64,000 bases of DNA. Origin: Sanderia malayensis. Its lineage: Eukaryota; Cnidaria; Scyphozoa; Semaeostomeae; Pelagiidae. Positions within the stretch are counted from its first letter, which is position 1, and each line of letters starts with the position of its first letter. The stretch spans positions 5,270,001 through 5,334,000 of the forward strand of contig RQOL01000660.1 of assembly GCA_013076295.1 (NCBI GenBank), in the 5' to 3' direction. Below the pieces are notes generated by a model, which had not been told where the DNA came from, searched no databases, and saw only the letters and a list, made by a program, of their open reading frames with translations. Below are positions 34,210-45,189 of the stretch, piece by piece. The translations under genes and the position numbers were made by a program.

Positions 34210-34667
34210 TCAAAGAACATTCCATTTACCCGTTCTTCGATATGAATTCAGCATTTTTCTTGCTTTCTTTCTCACTTTTGGATCTCTGTCGTTGTATTTA
34301 CTTTCGATAATTTCAATGATTTCTGACTCCAAATGCTTTGGAGATCCATCGCCCAAGGCGTGCAGTGCTTGGTCTCTAACAATTGGTTCTGGATCATTTG
34401 TACATTCTAAAATACGTGCCCAAATTTGTTCCAAGTCTGCTCTTACATGACAAGGACAAAGTTCTTTCAATGCACGCTTTCTCTCAAGGGGATCAGAATG
34501 GTGAGTCCATGTAATATATTCTTCAACAGTAGTTTTTTCGTCAAAGCCTTTAAAGAAAAAGAATATGAAAAATTAAATATCAAACATTAGCTTATTATTT
34601 AAATATCTACTTTTGTGAGTGAGTTTATTCAATGTTGAGAATTCAACCAAATCTCACCTCTATTCAT
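34210..34667 (-). CDS. Small HEAT-repeat protein
   Basis: Two exons: 34658-34667 (only ATG plus seven bases) and 34210-34547, joined in phase 1. The product is about 115 aa starting MNRGFDEKTTVEEY and ending YRRTGKWNVL. It has tandem HEAT-like helical pairs: DPLERKRALKELCPCHVRAD, then DPEPIVRDQALHALGDGSP, then DRDPKVRKKARKML. The D-P-x-V-R-x-x-A pattern is that of PBS-lyase-type HEAT repeats, common in bacterial proteins. I recall similar stand-alone proteins ending RTGKWNVL outside animals, but cannot verify that here. The function is presumably protein binding. The tiny first exon is inferred from a good donor and a matching phase, so the start is less certain than the rest. Confidence 0.75.
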
Positions 34668-35645
34668 TTTGATCTTTTGAATCAAAATTTAAAATTACGA
34701 GTTTCATGAAACACTCCTAGTCGATGAAAAAATATAAAATGTATAAACTATTTTGCTTCCAGATATTTATATATACTTATTATTACACCACTTCCCTGTA
34801 ACATCAAATTCTCTCCGAGTTTATTTCTGTTATGGCGCAATCATATTCATGATTGCACCACTGCCTGCGCAAACTTCAATGCTGATAATGGTAAACTCCT
34901 TAAAGTGCCTTGGCGTTAATCCTGTTTTCTATTTATTTTCTATTTATTTCAACATAGTTTCTCTTCGTGAATTAGTGGACTTTGTGGTTGAAAAAATTAT
35001 GGCTGTTAGTGTAGCCCACCTTTTTGAACTTCACTTCCGCCCACCTTTAATTTTCGTCCATCGGTGATGAGTACCGTAAATCCTCGAATAAGCCCCCGGG
35101 GGCTTATTTGCAAAAACGAAATTTTAGCCTGATTATTTTTTAGTACTAAGCAAAATAAAAGCTATACGATGCAGCCAATCAATGAAATTACTGGATTAAA
35201 CTTGCTGTTATTTGCAATACATTCACTAAACAACTTCAATGTCTGGAAACTTGGCCCAATATCCTTGCAAATGATTATCAGGATGGGGGCTTATTCGAGG
35301 GGAGAGCTTATTCGAAGGTGGAGGCTTATTCGAGGATTTACGGTACTGACTGATAGGTGGGGAGGGGATAAGCACGATATCTGCGAAAAACAAAAATAAA
35401 AATTTCCTGCCTGCTTCTGCCATTTGTTAAACGTTGAACGTACAAATTTTGCGTCACTTTGTTATTATATGCGAGCTTTCTTGTGTGAGAAATTTTTCCC
35501 GCTTTCTGACTGGACCGAAACCAAAACTAACCACCACAATTTCATTGAATAAATCCATTTTTTCCGTCCGGTCTCCTGACTGGAAAAACTGGCGTCTCAA
35601 TGTTTGATTTTGTTGTTTCTAAATTTGTCCAGTTATCGTCCAAGC
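34668..35645. promoter_or_regulatory. Divergent intergenic region, HEAT gene / oxygenase
   Basis: About 980 bp between two divergently read genes. It must contain both promoters, and a family B MITE (35072-35345) occupies its middle. I see no other gene. Confidence 0.45.
35072..35345 (+). repeat. Palindromic MITE family B, complete 274 bp
   Basis: Starts TACCGTAAATCCTCGAATAA and ends GCTTATTCGAGGATTTACGGTA in inverted repeat. The copy at 58972-59245 is exactly the same length and lies in the opposite internal orientation. Short near-terminal GGGGGCTTATT repeats recur on both sides. Confidence 0.85.
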
Positions 35646-35976
35646 ATGGACAGTATTAGCATTATTGATATATCTGCTTTTATTAAAAGTGATGCAACGC
35701 AAAGAGCGAAAGAAGAAGTAGTTAAGAAATGGGACGAGGCTTTTCAATCGTCGGGATTCGTGACAATTGTAGGCCATGGCGTGTCGGAGGGAATTGTTGA
35801 AGAACTTCGGATGAAAGCCAAGGAATTCTTTCGCCAAAAATTAGAACATAAAATGAAAAGTTGTTTGCATCAAGGTTATGGGAAAGGTGGCTATGTTCCA
35901 GCTGGTGTTGAGAGTGTATCAAGATCTTTAGGCCCTTCTAATGAACAACAACCAACTGACCTTGTTGAAAGTCTAT

Positions 35977-35985
35977 ATTTTCATC
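35977..35985 (+). repeat. Target-site duplication, left copy
   Basis: ATTTTCATC, identical to 39106-39114, directly abuts the left end of the foldback element. Confidence 0.85.
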
Positions 35986-38900
35986 ACCGATCGACCTCCA
36001 GTTTGGGACTAGTTTCGGACTAGTTTAGGACTAGTTTCGGACTAGTTTGGGACTATTTGCGCGGCTATATTATCAAAACTAAAGGCAATAAATCGCTTCA
36101 AATTGCATATATACAACATTCAGGCATGTAGAAAACAACCATATTTTTATTGAATCATTTCCGTATGTTTTTCTTGTAAAAAACCTCTTCTCACAAGGGC
36201 CTATTTTCGTAAACAATTAACACTGTGATGACAAAGTGCGTTGTCTGTAAGTCTACTTTTTACCCCCTGGATGAGGTAATGAAATTTCAATGCCATATTC
36301 GTAAAATATAGTTCTCCACGGTGTGGTCATAAATTTTTGGCCGCTCTACTTTATTTCTTTCCTATGAAATTTTAACTCTGAAAACGACTCAGCCAGGAAA
36401 ATGGTGCTTCGCATGTAAGTCTACTTTTTACCCCCTGGATGAGGTAATGAATTTTCAATGCCATATTTATAAAATATAGTTCTCCACGGTGTGGTCATAA
36501 ATTTTTGGGAGCTCTATCTTGCGTATTTGTTAAAAAATTTTATCTCTGAAAACGACTCAGCCACAGTTTGAGTGGAAAAATTTTTAAGTGTCAGGTGACA
36601 AAGTGCGTTGTATGTAAATCTACTTTTTACCCCCTGGATGAGATAATGAATTTTCAATGCCATATTAATAAAATATAGCTCTCCACGGTATGGTCATAAA
36701 TTTTTGGGAGCTCTAACCTGCGTATTTCTTAAAAAATTTTATCTCTGAAAACGACTCAGCCACGGTTTGAGTGGAAAAATTTTTAAGTGTCAGGTGACAA
36801 AGTGCGTTGTATGTAAGTCTACTTTTTACCCCCTGGATAAGATAATGAACTTTTAATGCCACATTGATAAAATGTAGCTCTCCACGGTATGGTCATAAAT
36901 TTTTGGCCGCTCTACTTTATTTTTTTCCTATGAAATTTTAACTCTGAAAACGACTCAGCCAGGAAAAAAGTGCTTCGCATGTAAGTCTATTTTTTACCCC
37001 CTGGATGAGATAATGAATTTTCAATGCCATATTTATAAAATATAGTTCTCCACGGTGTGGTCATAAATTTTTGGGAGCTCTATCTTGCGTATTTGTTAAA
37101 AAATTTTATCTCTGAAAACGACTCAGCCACGGTTTGAGTGGAAAAATTTCTAAGCGTCAGGTGACAAAGTGCGTTGTATGTAAGTCTACTTTTTACCCCC
37201 TGGATAAGATAATGAACTTTTAATGCCACATTGATAAAATATAGCTCTCCACGGTATGGTCATAAATTTTTGGCCGCTCTACTTTATTTTTTTCCTATGA
37301 AATTTTAACTCTGAAAACGACTCAGCCAGGAAAAAAGTGCTTCGCATGTAAGTCTATTTTTTACCCCCTGGATGAGATAATGAATTTTCAATGCCATATT
37401 TATAAAATATAGTTCTCCACGGTGTGGTCATAAATTTTTGGGAGCTCTATCTTGCGTATTTGTTAAAAAATTTTATCTCTGAAAACGACTCAGCCACGGT
37501 TTGAGTGGAAAAATTTCTAAGCGTCAGGTGACAAAGTGCGTTGTATGTAAGTCTACTTTTTACCCCCTGGATGAGATAATGAATTTTCAATGCCATATTA
37601 GTAAAATATAGCTCTCAACGGTGTGGTCATAAAGTTTTGGGAGCTCTAGCCTGCGTATTTCTTCAAAAATTTTATCTCTGAAAACGACTCAGCCACGAAC
37701 AAATTGCTTCACAAGTCTACTTTTTACCCCCTGGATGAGAAATCAAAATTTTACTGACGGATTAATAAAATATAGCCCTGGACGATGCGGTCATAATTGT
37801 TTGACAACTCTATCTTGCGTATTTCTTAGAAATTTGATCGCTGAGAACCACTCAGCCACGGCTTAAGTGGAAACATTTCCAATGGTCACATGACAAAGTG
37901 CTCTCTATGTGCATTTGCTTTTTACCCCCTGGATGAGATAATTTTGGCAATATCGTTTTCTCCATGCGATTCATCCTTAAAGTTATGTCTTCTTAGAAAA
38001 ACGCGAGATAGAGCTACCAAAAACTTATGACGGGGCCCTGGAGGGTTGTATTTTATTAACATGTCATTAACAATTTATTATCTCATCCAGGGGGTAAAAA
38101 GTAGACTTACATGCGAAGCAATTTGTTCCTGGGTGAGTCGTTTTCAGAGTTAAAATTTCATAGGAAAGAAATAAAGTAGAGCGGCCAAAAATTTATGACC
38201 ATACCGTGGAGAACTATATTTTACTAATATGGCATTGAAATTTCATTACCTCATCCAGGGGGTAAAAAGTAGATTTACATACAACGCACTTTGTCACCTG
38301 ACACTTAGAAATTTTTCCACTCAAACCGTGGCTGAGTCGTTTTCAGAGATAAAATTTTTTAAGAAATACGCAGGTTGGAGCTCCCAAAATTTTATGACCA
38401 TACCGTGGAGAGCTATATTTTATTAATATGGCATTGAAAATTCATTATCTCATCCAGGGGGTAAAAAGTAGATTTACATACAACGCACTTTGTCACCTGA
38501 CACTTGAAAACTTTTCCACTCAAACCGTGGCTGAGTCGTTTTCAGAGATAAAATTTTTTAACAAATACGCAAGATAGAGCTCCCAAAAATTTATGACCAC
38601 ACCGTGAAGAACTATATTTTATAAATATGGCATTGAAAATTCATTATCTCACCCAGGGGGTAAAAAGTAGACTTACATGCGAAGCACTTTTTTCCTGGCT
38701 GAGTCGTTTTCAGAGTTAAAATTTCATAGGAAAGAAATAAAGTAGAGCGGCCAAAAATTTATGACCATACCGTGGAGAGCTACATTTTATGAATATGGCA
38801 TTAAAATTTCATTATCTTATCCAGGGGGTAAAAAGTAGACTTACATACAACGCACTTTGTCATCACAGTGTTAATTGTTTACGAAAATAGGCCCTTGTGA

Positions 38901-39105
38901 GAAGAGGTTTTTTACAAGAAAAACATACGGAAATGATTCAATAAAAGTATGGTTGTTTTCTACATGCCTGAATGTTGTATATATGCAATTTGAAGCGATT
39001 TATTGCCTTTAGTTTTGATAATATAGCCGCGCAAATAGTCCCAAACTAGTCCGAAACTAGTCCTAAACTAGTCCGAAACTAGTCCCAAACTGGAGGTCGA
39101 TCGGT
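35986..39105. mobile_element. Foldback transposon, 3.1 kb, tandem-repeat arms
   Basis: Ends are ACCGATCGACCTCCAGTTTG and its exact complement. The outer approximately 290 bp of each arm (for example CGGACTAGTTT repeats, then GCGCGGCTATATTATCAAAA) are near-identical in inverted orientation. Inside, each arm is an array sharing the core TTTTTACCCCCTGGATGAGA. In the left arm the cores are at 36261, 36429, 36628, 36827, 36996, 37194, 37362, 37561, 37725 and 37923, with spacing alternating near 168 and 199 bp. The right arm has five inverted cores (38087, 38255, 38454, 38652, 38821). There is no coding capacity. The 9-bp duplication and long inverted arms fit foldback/Mutator-like elements; the mobilising transposase is not in the window. 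Confidence 0.9.
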
Positions 39106-39114
39106 ATTTTCATC
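39106..39114 (+). repeat. Target-site duplication, right copy
   Basis: ATTTTCATC, matching 35977-35985. It is followed directly by the remainder of the oxygenase frame (ACGGAGCATCC). Confidence 0.85.
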
Positions 39115-39752
39115 ACGGAGCATCCGATGCAAATATTGTGCCAGATTTCCCCAGTGAGTTTAACATAACGATTCAGCGTTACTGGCAAGAAATGAATCGT
39201 CTGTTATCCATAATAATGGAAATATCATCACTTGCATTGGGATTGCCTAAAGATTATTTCAAACCTTATTATGAAAATCCAAATTTATTCCTTCGGCTTG
39301 CTTATTATCCATCGCTGCAACAAAAGGAAATTAGTGTAGCAACAAGTTTAAATCAAATGCGTTATGGTGCCCATAAAGATTATGATTCGTTCACGATATT
39401 AAAGCAAGACGATAAAGTTGGTGGTCTTGAAGTTTTTAATTCTGAAAATGAAAGCTGGGTTCCTGTGGAATTAGTTGAAAATTCATTTGTTATAAATGTT
39501 GGTAATTCGATGCAAAGATGGACAAATGATCACTGGAAGTCAAATCTTCACCGTGTTGTAATTCCCTCCAATGCGACCTGCAGTCGCGAGCGGTTGTCTT
39601 TGGTCTGTTTTACAGGACCAAGTCCAGATTCAATTTTGTCACCCATGGAAAAGTTTGCTGATGCAGAAGAGGCAGTTCCAAAGTATGAGCCAATTTCTGC
39701 AGGTGATTATTTACTGCAGCAAATTAGCAAAACATCAACGACAGATGGTTGA

Positions 39753-40504
39753 GTTTTAATTTGAAAAACGAAATTTGAAACATTCAACTTTAAATTTGTT
39801 ATCTTCTAAAGGGGGCTATTTAGAAAATTTGTGACCTGAGAGGGGATTTTGTAAAGGGGACTTAACTCAAAGCTGTACAGACTTTTTACGGTATTCAAAA
39901 TATATCACATAGAAGATAATATTTTTTTATTGTTTACTATTTTAACACTTGAAGCTTGAAGTTAATAAATTTGAATTTGATAAATCTGGTGTTGTTGATA
40001 ACATTTCTGGAAAGTGGCAGCTCATTATAAACATTAATAAATTACCAAAGTTTTCACAAAGTCTTCTGGGGTATTTTTGAAATGCCATACATTGGTGCGC
40101 CACCTCAAAACTGACACTTTTCTTTGGATTTGAACCAAAGCTGGCACAGGCCGACGGCCGTACCGATTTATTGGGGCAATTTTTCCCTAATGCGCATGCA
40201 CTAGTATAGGAAGGCGAAAGCGGAGATCTTCATCTTTCCATCCAAAAAAGTTACGATTTTAATTTTCCCACATCGAGGAAAGGCATTTTAGTGAAAGAAA
40301 GAGTTTTCCCAGAAGTATTTCTTATTCGCATAACTTGCATTACACTGAAGCCACAATCAAAAATAATTGTAAAGGAAGAAGGAATTTTAAGAAGCTGCAA
40401 AATACAGCCAGTACTTATTGGTATTGATTTCGCATGAACGAGAAGAGAAAGGAAGGCGTCTATCTCAATAATCATTTTTTTCTAGGCCACTGATTTCATC
40501 GATC
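39753..40504 (+). other. Oxygenase / DDA1 intergenic region
   Basis: Holds the 3' UTR of the oxygenase and the promoter and 5' UTR of DDA1. I see no other gene. Confidence 0.5.
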
Positions 40505-42108
40505 ATGGTACGTACGACATTTTCTTTCATAATCACCAAGGTGCTATGATTAAGCATTTAGAAACACTAAAACACCTGCATGCTGTATTTAGCCTGAAAG
40601 GATAATGTCTATAGTTTTTGTTCTTTCTTTATCTTACAGCTTTTTCCGTTCCTTTTTAGCCAGGCAGGCCTGCATCAACAAAGCGTTGGTTACTTTCCCA
40701 CATCAATCATCTCAATCTTTTTATTCTATTTCCAGGCTGGTGATTTTTTAAATGGTTTGCCATCATTTAATAAAGATAATTTCACAAAGTTCCATGCAGA
40801 TGGAAATCAAGCCAAGAATATTGCAAGTCAATTTTATTTCATGTTTATTGATGTTGTTTTTTAAGAATTGCTTGAAACTCTTTTGAAACTGACTATATAC
40901 AAGCAAAGCGATTCCATATTTATTTGCAGTGCTTTATTTGAAAAGGTATATTGATTTGTTTTAGTCAAAGAGACCAACTGTTTATATTCAGTTTAAAGAT
41001 GATGTTCCAATAAAGCCTCAAGGTATTTTACACTTTGTCTGTGAAGGAATTATTTTCATGCATGCTTTGTTCTTTTCTGTATTTCAACCCAAACATATCA
41101 TATAATGCATACACCCAAGGAAATGAGAATTTGTTCATGTTTACATAATGGAATGCAATATAATTCAAGCTTACACAAAGTAAGTTGAAATCAAGCAAGA
41201 CAAAAAATTGTTTAATACAAGAGAGCTCAACTTGAGTTCTCACTATCTTAGGAATATCAATTGTTGGCTGTATATATTTGCAGCTTCTTGTCACTTGAGT
41301 ATAACATTAAGTGGAGTTCTATGGATACCTATCCAAGAAACTTTAAATTTTAAAATTTTTAATTATTTCACGTATGTTTACTTAAAGGTCACTTGCTTTA
41401 ACAGAGTTGCTATGCTTGATTCTAGTGATAATCACCGACAAAACAAACATTCTATTGAGGTACCTACGTCAACAGTCTGATATCAAGGTAAGATGGTTTC
41501 ACAAGTCTGATAATGCAAGGTCTTTGAAAGATACTATAACCCTACAACGTTTATGCTAGATGGTTGTATGTGTTGGCCTCAATTGCCATTGTGAGTCCTT
41601 TTCAATCTCAATAAGCCAGAGGCATACCAACAAGTGAGAGAGTATTACAAGAAAAATAGACACATTAAATTTTTTATCTATGAAATGGATATGCTTCATC
41701 AGGATAGGCATGGCTTCCATAAAAAGTGGGCGTGGTCCTAAAAATTTTCAAGTCCTCCCCACTTTTTGGGGCTGGTGCTGGTGCTGCCTCTGCAATAAAC
41801 GATAATGTTTTCATTATGTTTTGACTGAGTTATGTTTTTCTGCTTTCAGTAAGCAAGTTACCAAATGGCTTTTTTATAAATTCTTGTTTGAAAAAACACC
41901 TTTTTGTGTCAGTGTCAGCATAAGGCAAATCATTTGATAAAGGCCTCAGGCACTTATTTGAAATGGTGAAGTTATTATTATGATAACAGAATTTCTTTCT
42001 CTGCAGACCGTTCAACAAAAACGCAGTTTGAGTTCTTCGGATTACAAAAGCCCTTCACGGAAAATTCCAAAAATGGCAGGATCATCTTCAACAATAACAG
42101 ATGGTTAA
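40505..42108 (+). CDS. DDA1: DET1- and DDB1-associated protein 1 (DDA1)
   Basis: Accessory subunit of CRL4 (CUL4-DDB1) ubiquitin ligases in the nucleus. Exons: 40505-40507 (ATG only, before GTACGT), 40736-40822, 40965-41022, 41426-41487, 42007-42108 (TAA). The sum is 312 nt, 103 aa (human 102). Matches to human, in order: AGDFLNGLPSFNKDNFTKFHAD (human [21 protein letters not shown]); KRPTVYI (RRPSVYL); IITDKTNILLRYLRQQSD (IIVTEKTNILLRYLHQQWD); and a basic/Ser tail with RKIPKM (RKVARTD). Phases agree at every junction only if intron 2 uses the GC donor ATT|GCAAGT (40823), because the next exon must start in phase 0. The start codon alone forms the coding part of exon 1. Identification is very secure; the ATG-only exon is inferred from its perfect donor and position. 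Confidence 0.93.
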
Positions 42109-42299
42109 TTCCACTTAGATGATATCAGTTTATTATTAGGCTTGTTAATATTTAATATTAATACTGATACCTTTAGTTACTTGATATCTTTATTAATTTC
42201 ATGGTATTAATATCAGTTGATCAAGTATCTAGTTGTGCAATCATTTACGACGTGTGACAGTTTACAAAAGTCTTTTAAATATTTGCACAAAATTAAAAT

Positions 42300-42530
42300 G
42301 GTTATTAACCCGTAAACTTCATTTTTTCGTGGGTTTCATTCAACCCGCACTCTCCTTGAAGCAATGTTGTTTTCTCAATCAGTCTTCCACGAAAAAGTCT
42401 GTCCACTACTAAACATATTTGAATACACCTTGCCCATTGAGATCCGAGCCAGCTCAGGACCAGGGTTCGAAAGTATTTAACAAACAGTAAACATTCATTA
42501 TTTCGAATCTCCAGGAGAAACAATAATGCT
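42300..42530 (-). repeat. Degenerate dispersed repeat (pair with 50580-50740)
   Basis: On the plus strand, TTTCATTCAACCCGCACTCTCC...TTTTCTCAATCAGTCTT resembles TTTATTCAACCCCAACTCTCT...ATTCTCTCAAGCAGACCTT near 50600. Read on the minus strand, both look like fragments of a decayed coding element (CGLNETHEK). The origin is unknown. Confidence 0.4.
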
Positions 42531-42995
42531 TCATTAAGTAATAAAGTAATAATGCGTCAACTTATGAAGAAGAACGTCACTTCATTCCAATTAGTAGCTT
42601 GCTGACTTTCTCGTGTTACACCCAGCCCCAAATGCTAGGCGAAGGGGTTATACAATATTTTAATTGTTTTTGTTGGTAAAAATAACTGTTCTCGTTAATT
42701 GTAAAATTGTTGTAGGTGGTAGAAGTTAGCGAAAATTGTGTAGTTTTAGGAATTGTGAATAACAAGAAATAAGTATTGAAATGTCGTTTCCGTTGAATGA
42801 AGTTTATACCTGCAAGGTTTGTGCTAATGGTATATTTCAAGATTTCAGTACGATATAATGAAATTGTTTTTTTGGAATTTTTTACTTTGCCAGGTAAATT
42901 AAGACCAGGAGCACTAAAAGCTTCATAAGTTAAGAAATTGTCTAGATATTATCTAAAATATAAACATGAATAAGATGATATAGGCAGTTCCAAGA

Positions 42996-43146
42996 TACAG
43001 TAAAAACCCGCATATGAGAACCAATAGTTTAAGAACCTTCAGGGTGATATTTATGTTCAAAACAATAGAAGAAACAATAGCCTATTGTCTTGGAACAATA
43101 GCCTGGATTGAAATTTACAGGTTCTTATATGTGGGTTTTTACTGTA
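42996..43146. repeat. Palindromic MITE family D
   Basis: TACAGTAAAAACCCGCATAT at the left pairs with ATATGTGGGTTTTTACTGTA at the right. Internal CAATAG/CTATTG blocks. This is the cleanest of six copies. Confidence 0.88.
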
Positions 43147-43459
43147 CCGTACACTGATGACAAATGAAGGCAAAAATAAGAAATCGAAATTCAAGGAAAA
43201 GCTGTTGGCTTGGCTAAACGAGACTAAAAGAGAGTGGAACTGAGTAAAACAGTATAACATAGAAACGAGGCAAATTTCTAACTAGAGAGCGAGGCTAAGC
43301 CGCGCGAATGAAATGTAGCCGTATTACAAAATGTTGACTTGCGCTTCTGTGAATATACCATACCATACCACAAAAAGCATAAAGCTCACAAGGAATAATT
43401 GCCACACAAATACAGAGCGTTTTCTAAATGCAGGTGCCCTTGTGAAGCGACGATAAAAA

Positions 43460-43733
43460 TTAACTAAGACATAAATGGGAAGGGTGCATTAACATTGCAT
43501 TGGTGGAAAGAACAATATATTCACAAATTATTGAATCCCCATGTGTATGCAGCAACCCAAGGGAGATAGTAAAGTCAAGTATAAAGCCAGCTGACCTGAG
43601 CCAGCTAAATCAGTTACTCATGTGTATCTCGCAAAGGCAACGCAAAGAGGCATTTGTCAGACGCTACAAAAGAAAAATGATGAAGGATTGGCCTAGTTCT
43701 TCTTGGTTTATTTTTCTGCAGCAATGGTAAGCG
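43460..43733 (+). other. Possible orphan exon, unknown protein
   Basis: An open stretch ends at a good donor (GCAGCAATG|GTAAGC). Its translation looks protein-like (HKWEGCINIALVERTIYSQI; QRQRKEAFVRRYKRKMMKDW), with mixed charge and no low complexity. No acceptor, start or partner exon can be assigned, and I do not recognise the family. It may be an exon of a gene in 42109-45695 or a transposon relic. Confidence 0.25.
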
Positions 43734-44515
43734 TTATAGTTTTTCTTTTTAATTGTAATATTGTTTTGTTCTTTTGCCGTCAAACTTGTAAAAGTAGTAC
43801 ACTATGGCATAATATTATTATTAGTAGTAGCAGTAGTATGTATAGTGGATACCTAGGACCCTGTCGTGTTGCCTCGATTGGAGCTTACTCTGTCGTGCCT
43901 CGATCTCGAGCACTACCGTGCCCTGCGCATACACGAATGCATTTCCATTTCTATTGAGACATTGAAAATTAATCTTTGCATTGTCAATGTTTTGAAAGTC
44001 TTTTCATTATTTTCTTAAGGTGGGTTGACAAAATAGAGAAAAGAACATCTGAAAAAGTGTTCAATGATATTATAACAATGAAATACTTTTATTGTTATTG
44101 GATTCAGGACCGCATTTACCCATGGGCCCCCTAAGATTCTTAGATTAAGGGGGCCCTGAACAAAATTTTGAAATACCTATGAACTGCTTTAGATTCTATA
44201 TTCTTGTGTTTGAATTGAAAAGCAATGTCTTCAAACAACACAGTGGCTTCATTATTTCACAATATGTTATCAACCTCTAAATAATACATTGTTCTTTGAA
44301 GTTGGATATCATAAACTACGTTGGTGCCATCAGCCAGTAGTCATAATTTTCTATTTATTTTATTTATTATACACGTGCAAAAAAAAATCTTGCTTTCGGT
44401 CTGTATTCACTCGGACTTAAAAACAAGTCTATCTTTTGGTTGTTATTTAATGTTGCCATCGTGGGAAGAAATAGATATACTTGTAACTCTTGTCCACCTA
44501 ACCGAAAAAAAAATG

Positions 44516-45000
44516 AGACGAGAAGATAAGGAAACAAGAAAAACTTTTTATGAAGTATTTCAGAATGAGGAAAATGTAAAATGAAGGAAAATGTAAAATG
44601 AGGAAAAATTAAAGTAAGATAAAAGAATTCCATTTTTGATAGGGAGAATGGGGATGTCTTTCTTTCCCTGAATTTGCTAGGCAAAGTGGCAACATTTTGC
44701 AGAGCATTTTGTAAGCTTAATATACAAAATAGTGGATGCAAGTTCCATCCATCACAACTTGGATGACGACGTGATCGCAAAACGTTGTTTGTTGTATTGC
44801 ATTGCAGAACAATAAAAAATTTGGAATGAGGAAAATATGAAACGAGAAGATAGGGAAACAAGAAAAACTTTACATGAGGTATTTCAGAATGAGGAAAATG
44901 TAAAATGAGAATGAGGAAAATATGAAAGGAGAAGATCAGGAAAAAGGAAAGACTTTACATGAAGTATTTCAGAATGAGGAAAATGTAAAATGAGGAAAAT
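44516..45000 (+). repeat. Imperfect direct repeats, GAGGAAAATGTAAAATGAGG
   Basis: Three blocks (about 44516-44600, 44826-44910, 44912-45000) share GAGAAGATAAGGAAACAAGA, ACTTTACATGAAGTATTTCAG and AATGAGGAAAATGTAAAATG. They are purine-rich on the plus strand. The origin is unknown. Confidence 0.75.
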
Positions 45001-45009
45001 AACAAATCT

Positions 45010-45189
45010 GCCCGCCTTGTTAATGCCGGAGTTTCGATTCTATAATTTTTTTGTTATAAACAATAAACGTTCTATTCGAATTGCCGAGTGGCATAAATTG
45101 AGGCAACAAGCCTATCCTCGAGTCAATATTCGTCTTGGAGCAGAGACTGTAGTGTACAAGATATGTGGACCACCCCCAGATTGCATAAA
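45010..45189 (+). other. Possible orphan exon, unknown protein
   Basis: Frame with FRFYNFFVINNKRSIRIAEW then RVNIRLGAETVVYKICGPPP, ending at a plausible donor (ATAAAG|GTATGT). It is not recognised. It lies 500 bp upstream of the secreted protein gene on the same strand, but no in-frame link can be shown. Confidence 0.25.

Larger units (their letters stand above)
35646..39752 (+). pseudogene. 2OG-Fe(II) oxygenase, isopenicillin-N-synthase-like, split by foldback element
   Basis: Single-exon gene in two pieces: 35646-35985 and 39115-39752. Leaving out the element plus one target duplication gives 978 nt, an uninterrupted 325-codon frame and stop. Residues 1-100 are a DIOX_N-type domain (IDISAFIKSD; GFVTIVGHGVSEGIVEEL). 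The C-terminal jelly roll has the iron triad HKD (His200-x-Asp202) and His259 in SNLHRVV, and the 2OG-binding Arg273-x-Ser275 in RERLS. All catalytic residues are present, so the protein was active until the insertion. Family members oxidise small molecules; the substrate is unknown. As sequenced, the frame runs into the element and stops 13 codons later (at about 36023). The interruption looks recent because both halves show no other damage. A second, uninterrupted allele is possible. Confidence 0.9.

Noticed and set aside
35986..36023. Read-through of the oxygenase frame into the foldback element as a real C-terminus
   Set aside because: The remaining catalytic half continues in the same frame beyond the element, so the 13 extra codons and stop are insertion debris.
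36240..37930. CRISPR-like regular array
   Set aside because: Units of 168/199 bp, mirrored in an inverted arm within an animal gene, are transposon arms, not short repeats with spacers.
44367..44861. 164-codon minus-strand open frame
   Set aside because: It runs through the purine-rich direct repeats, which read as Phe/Leu/Pro on the minus strand. It is composition-driven.
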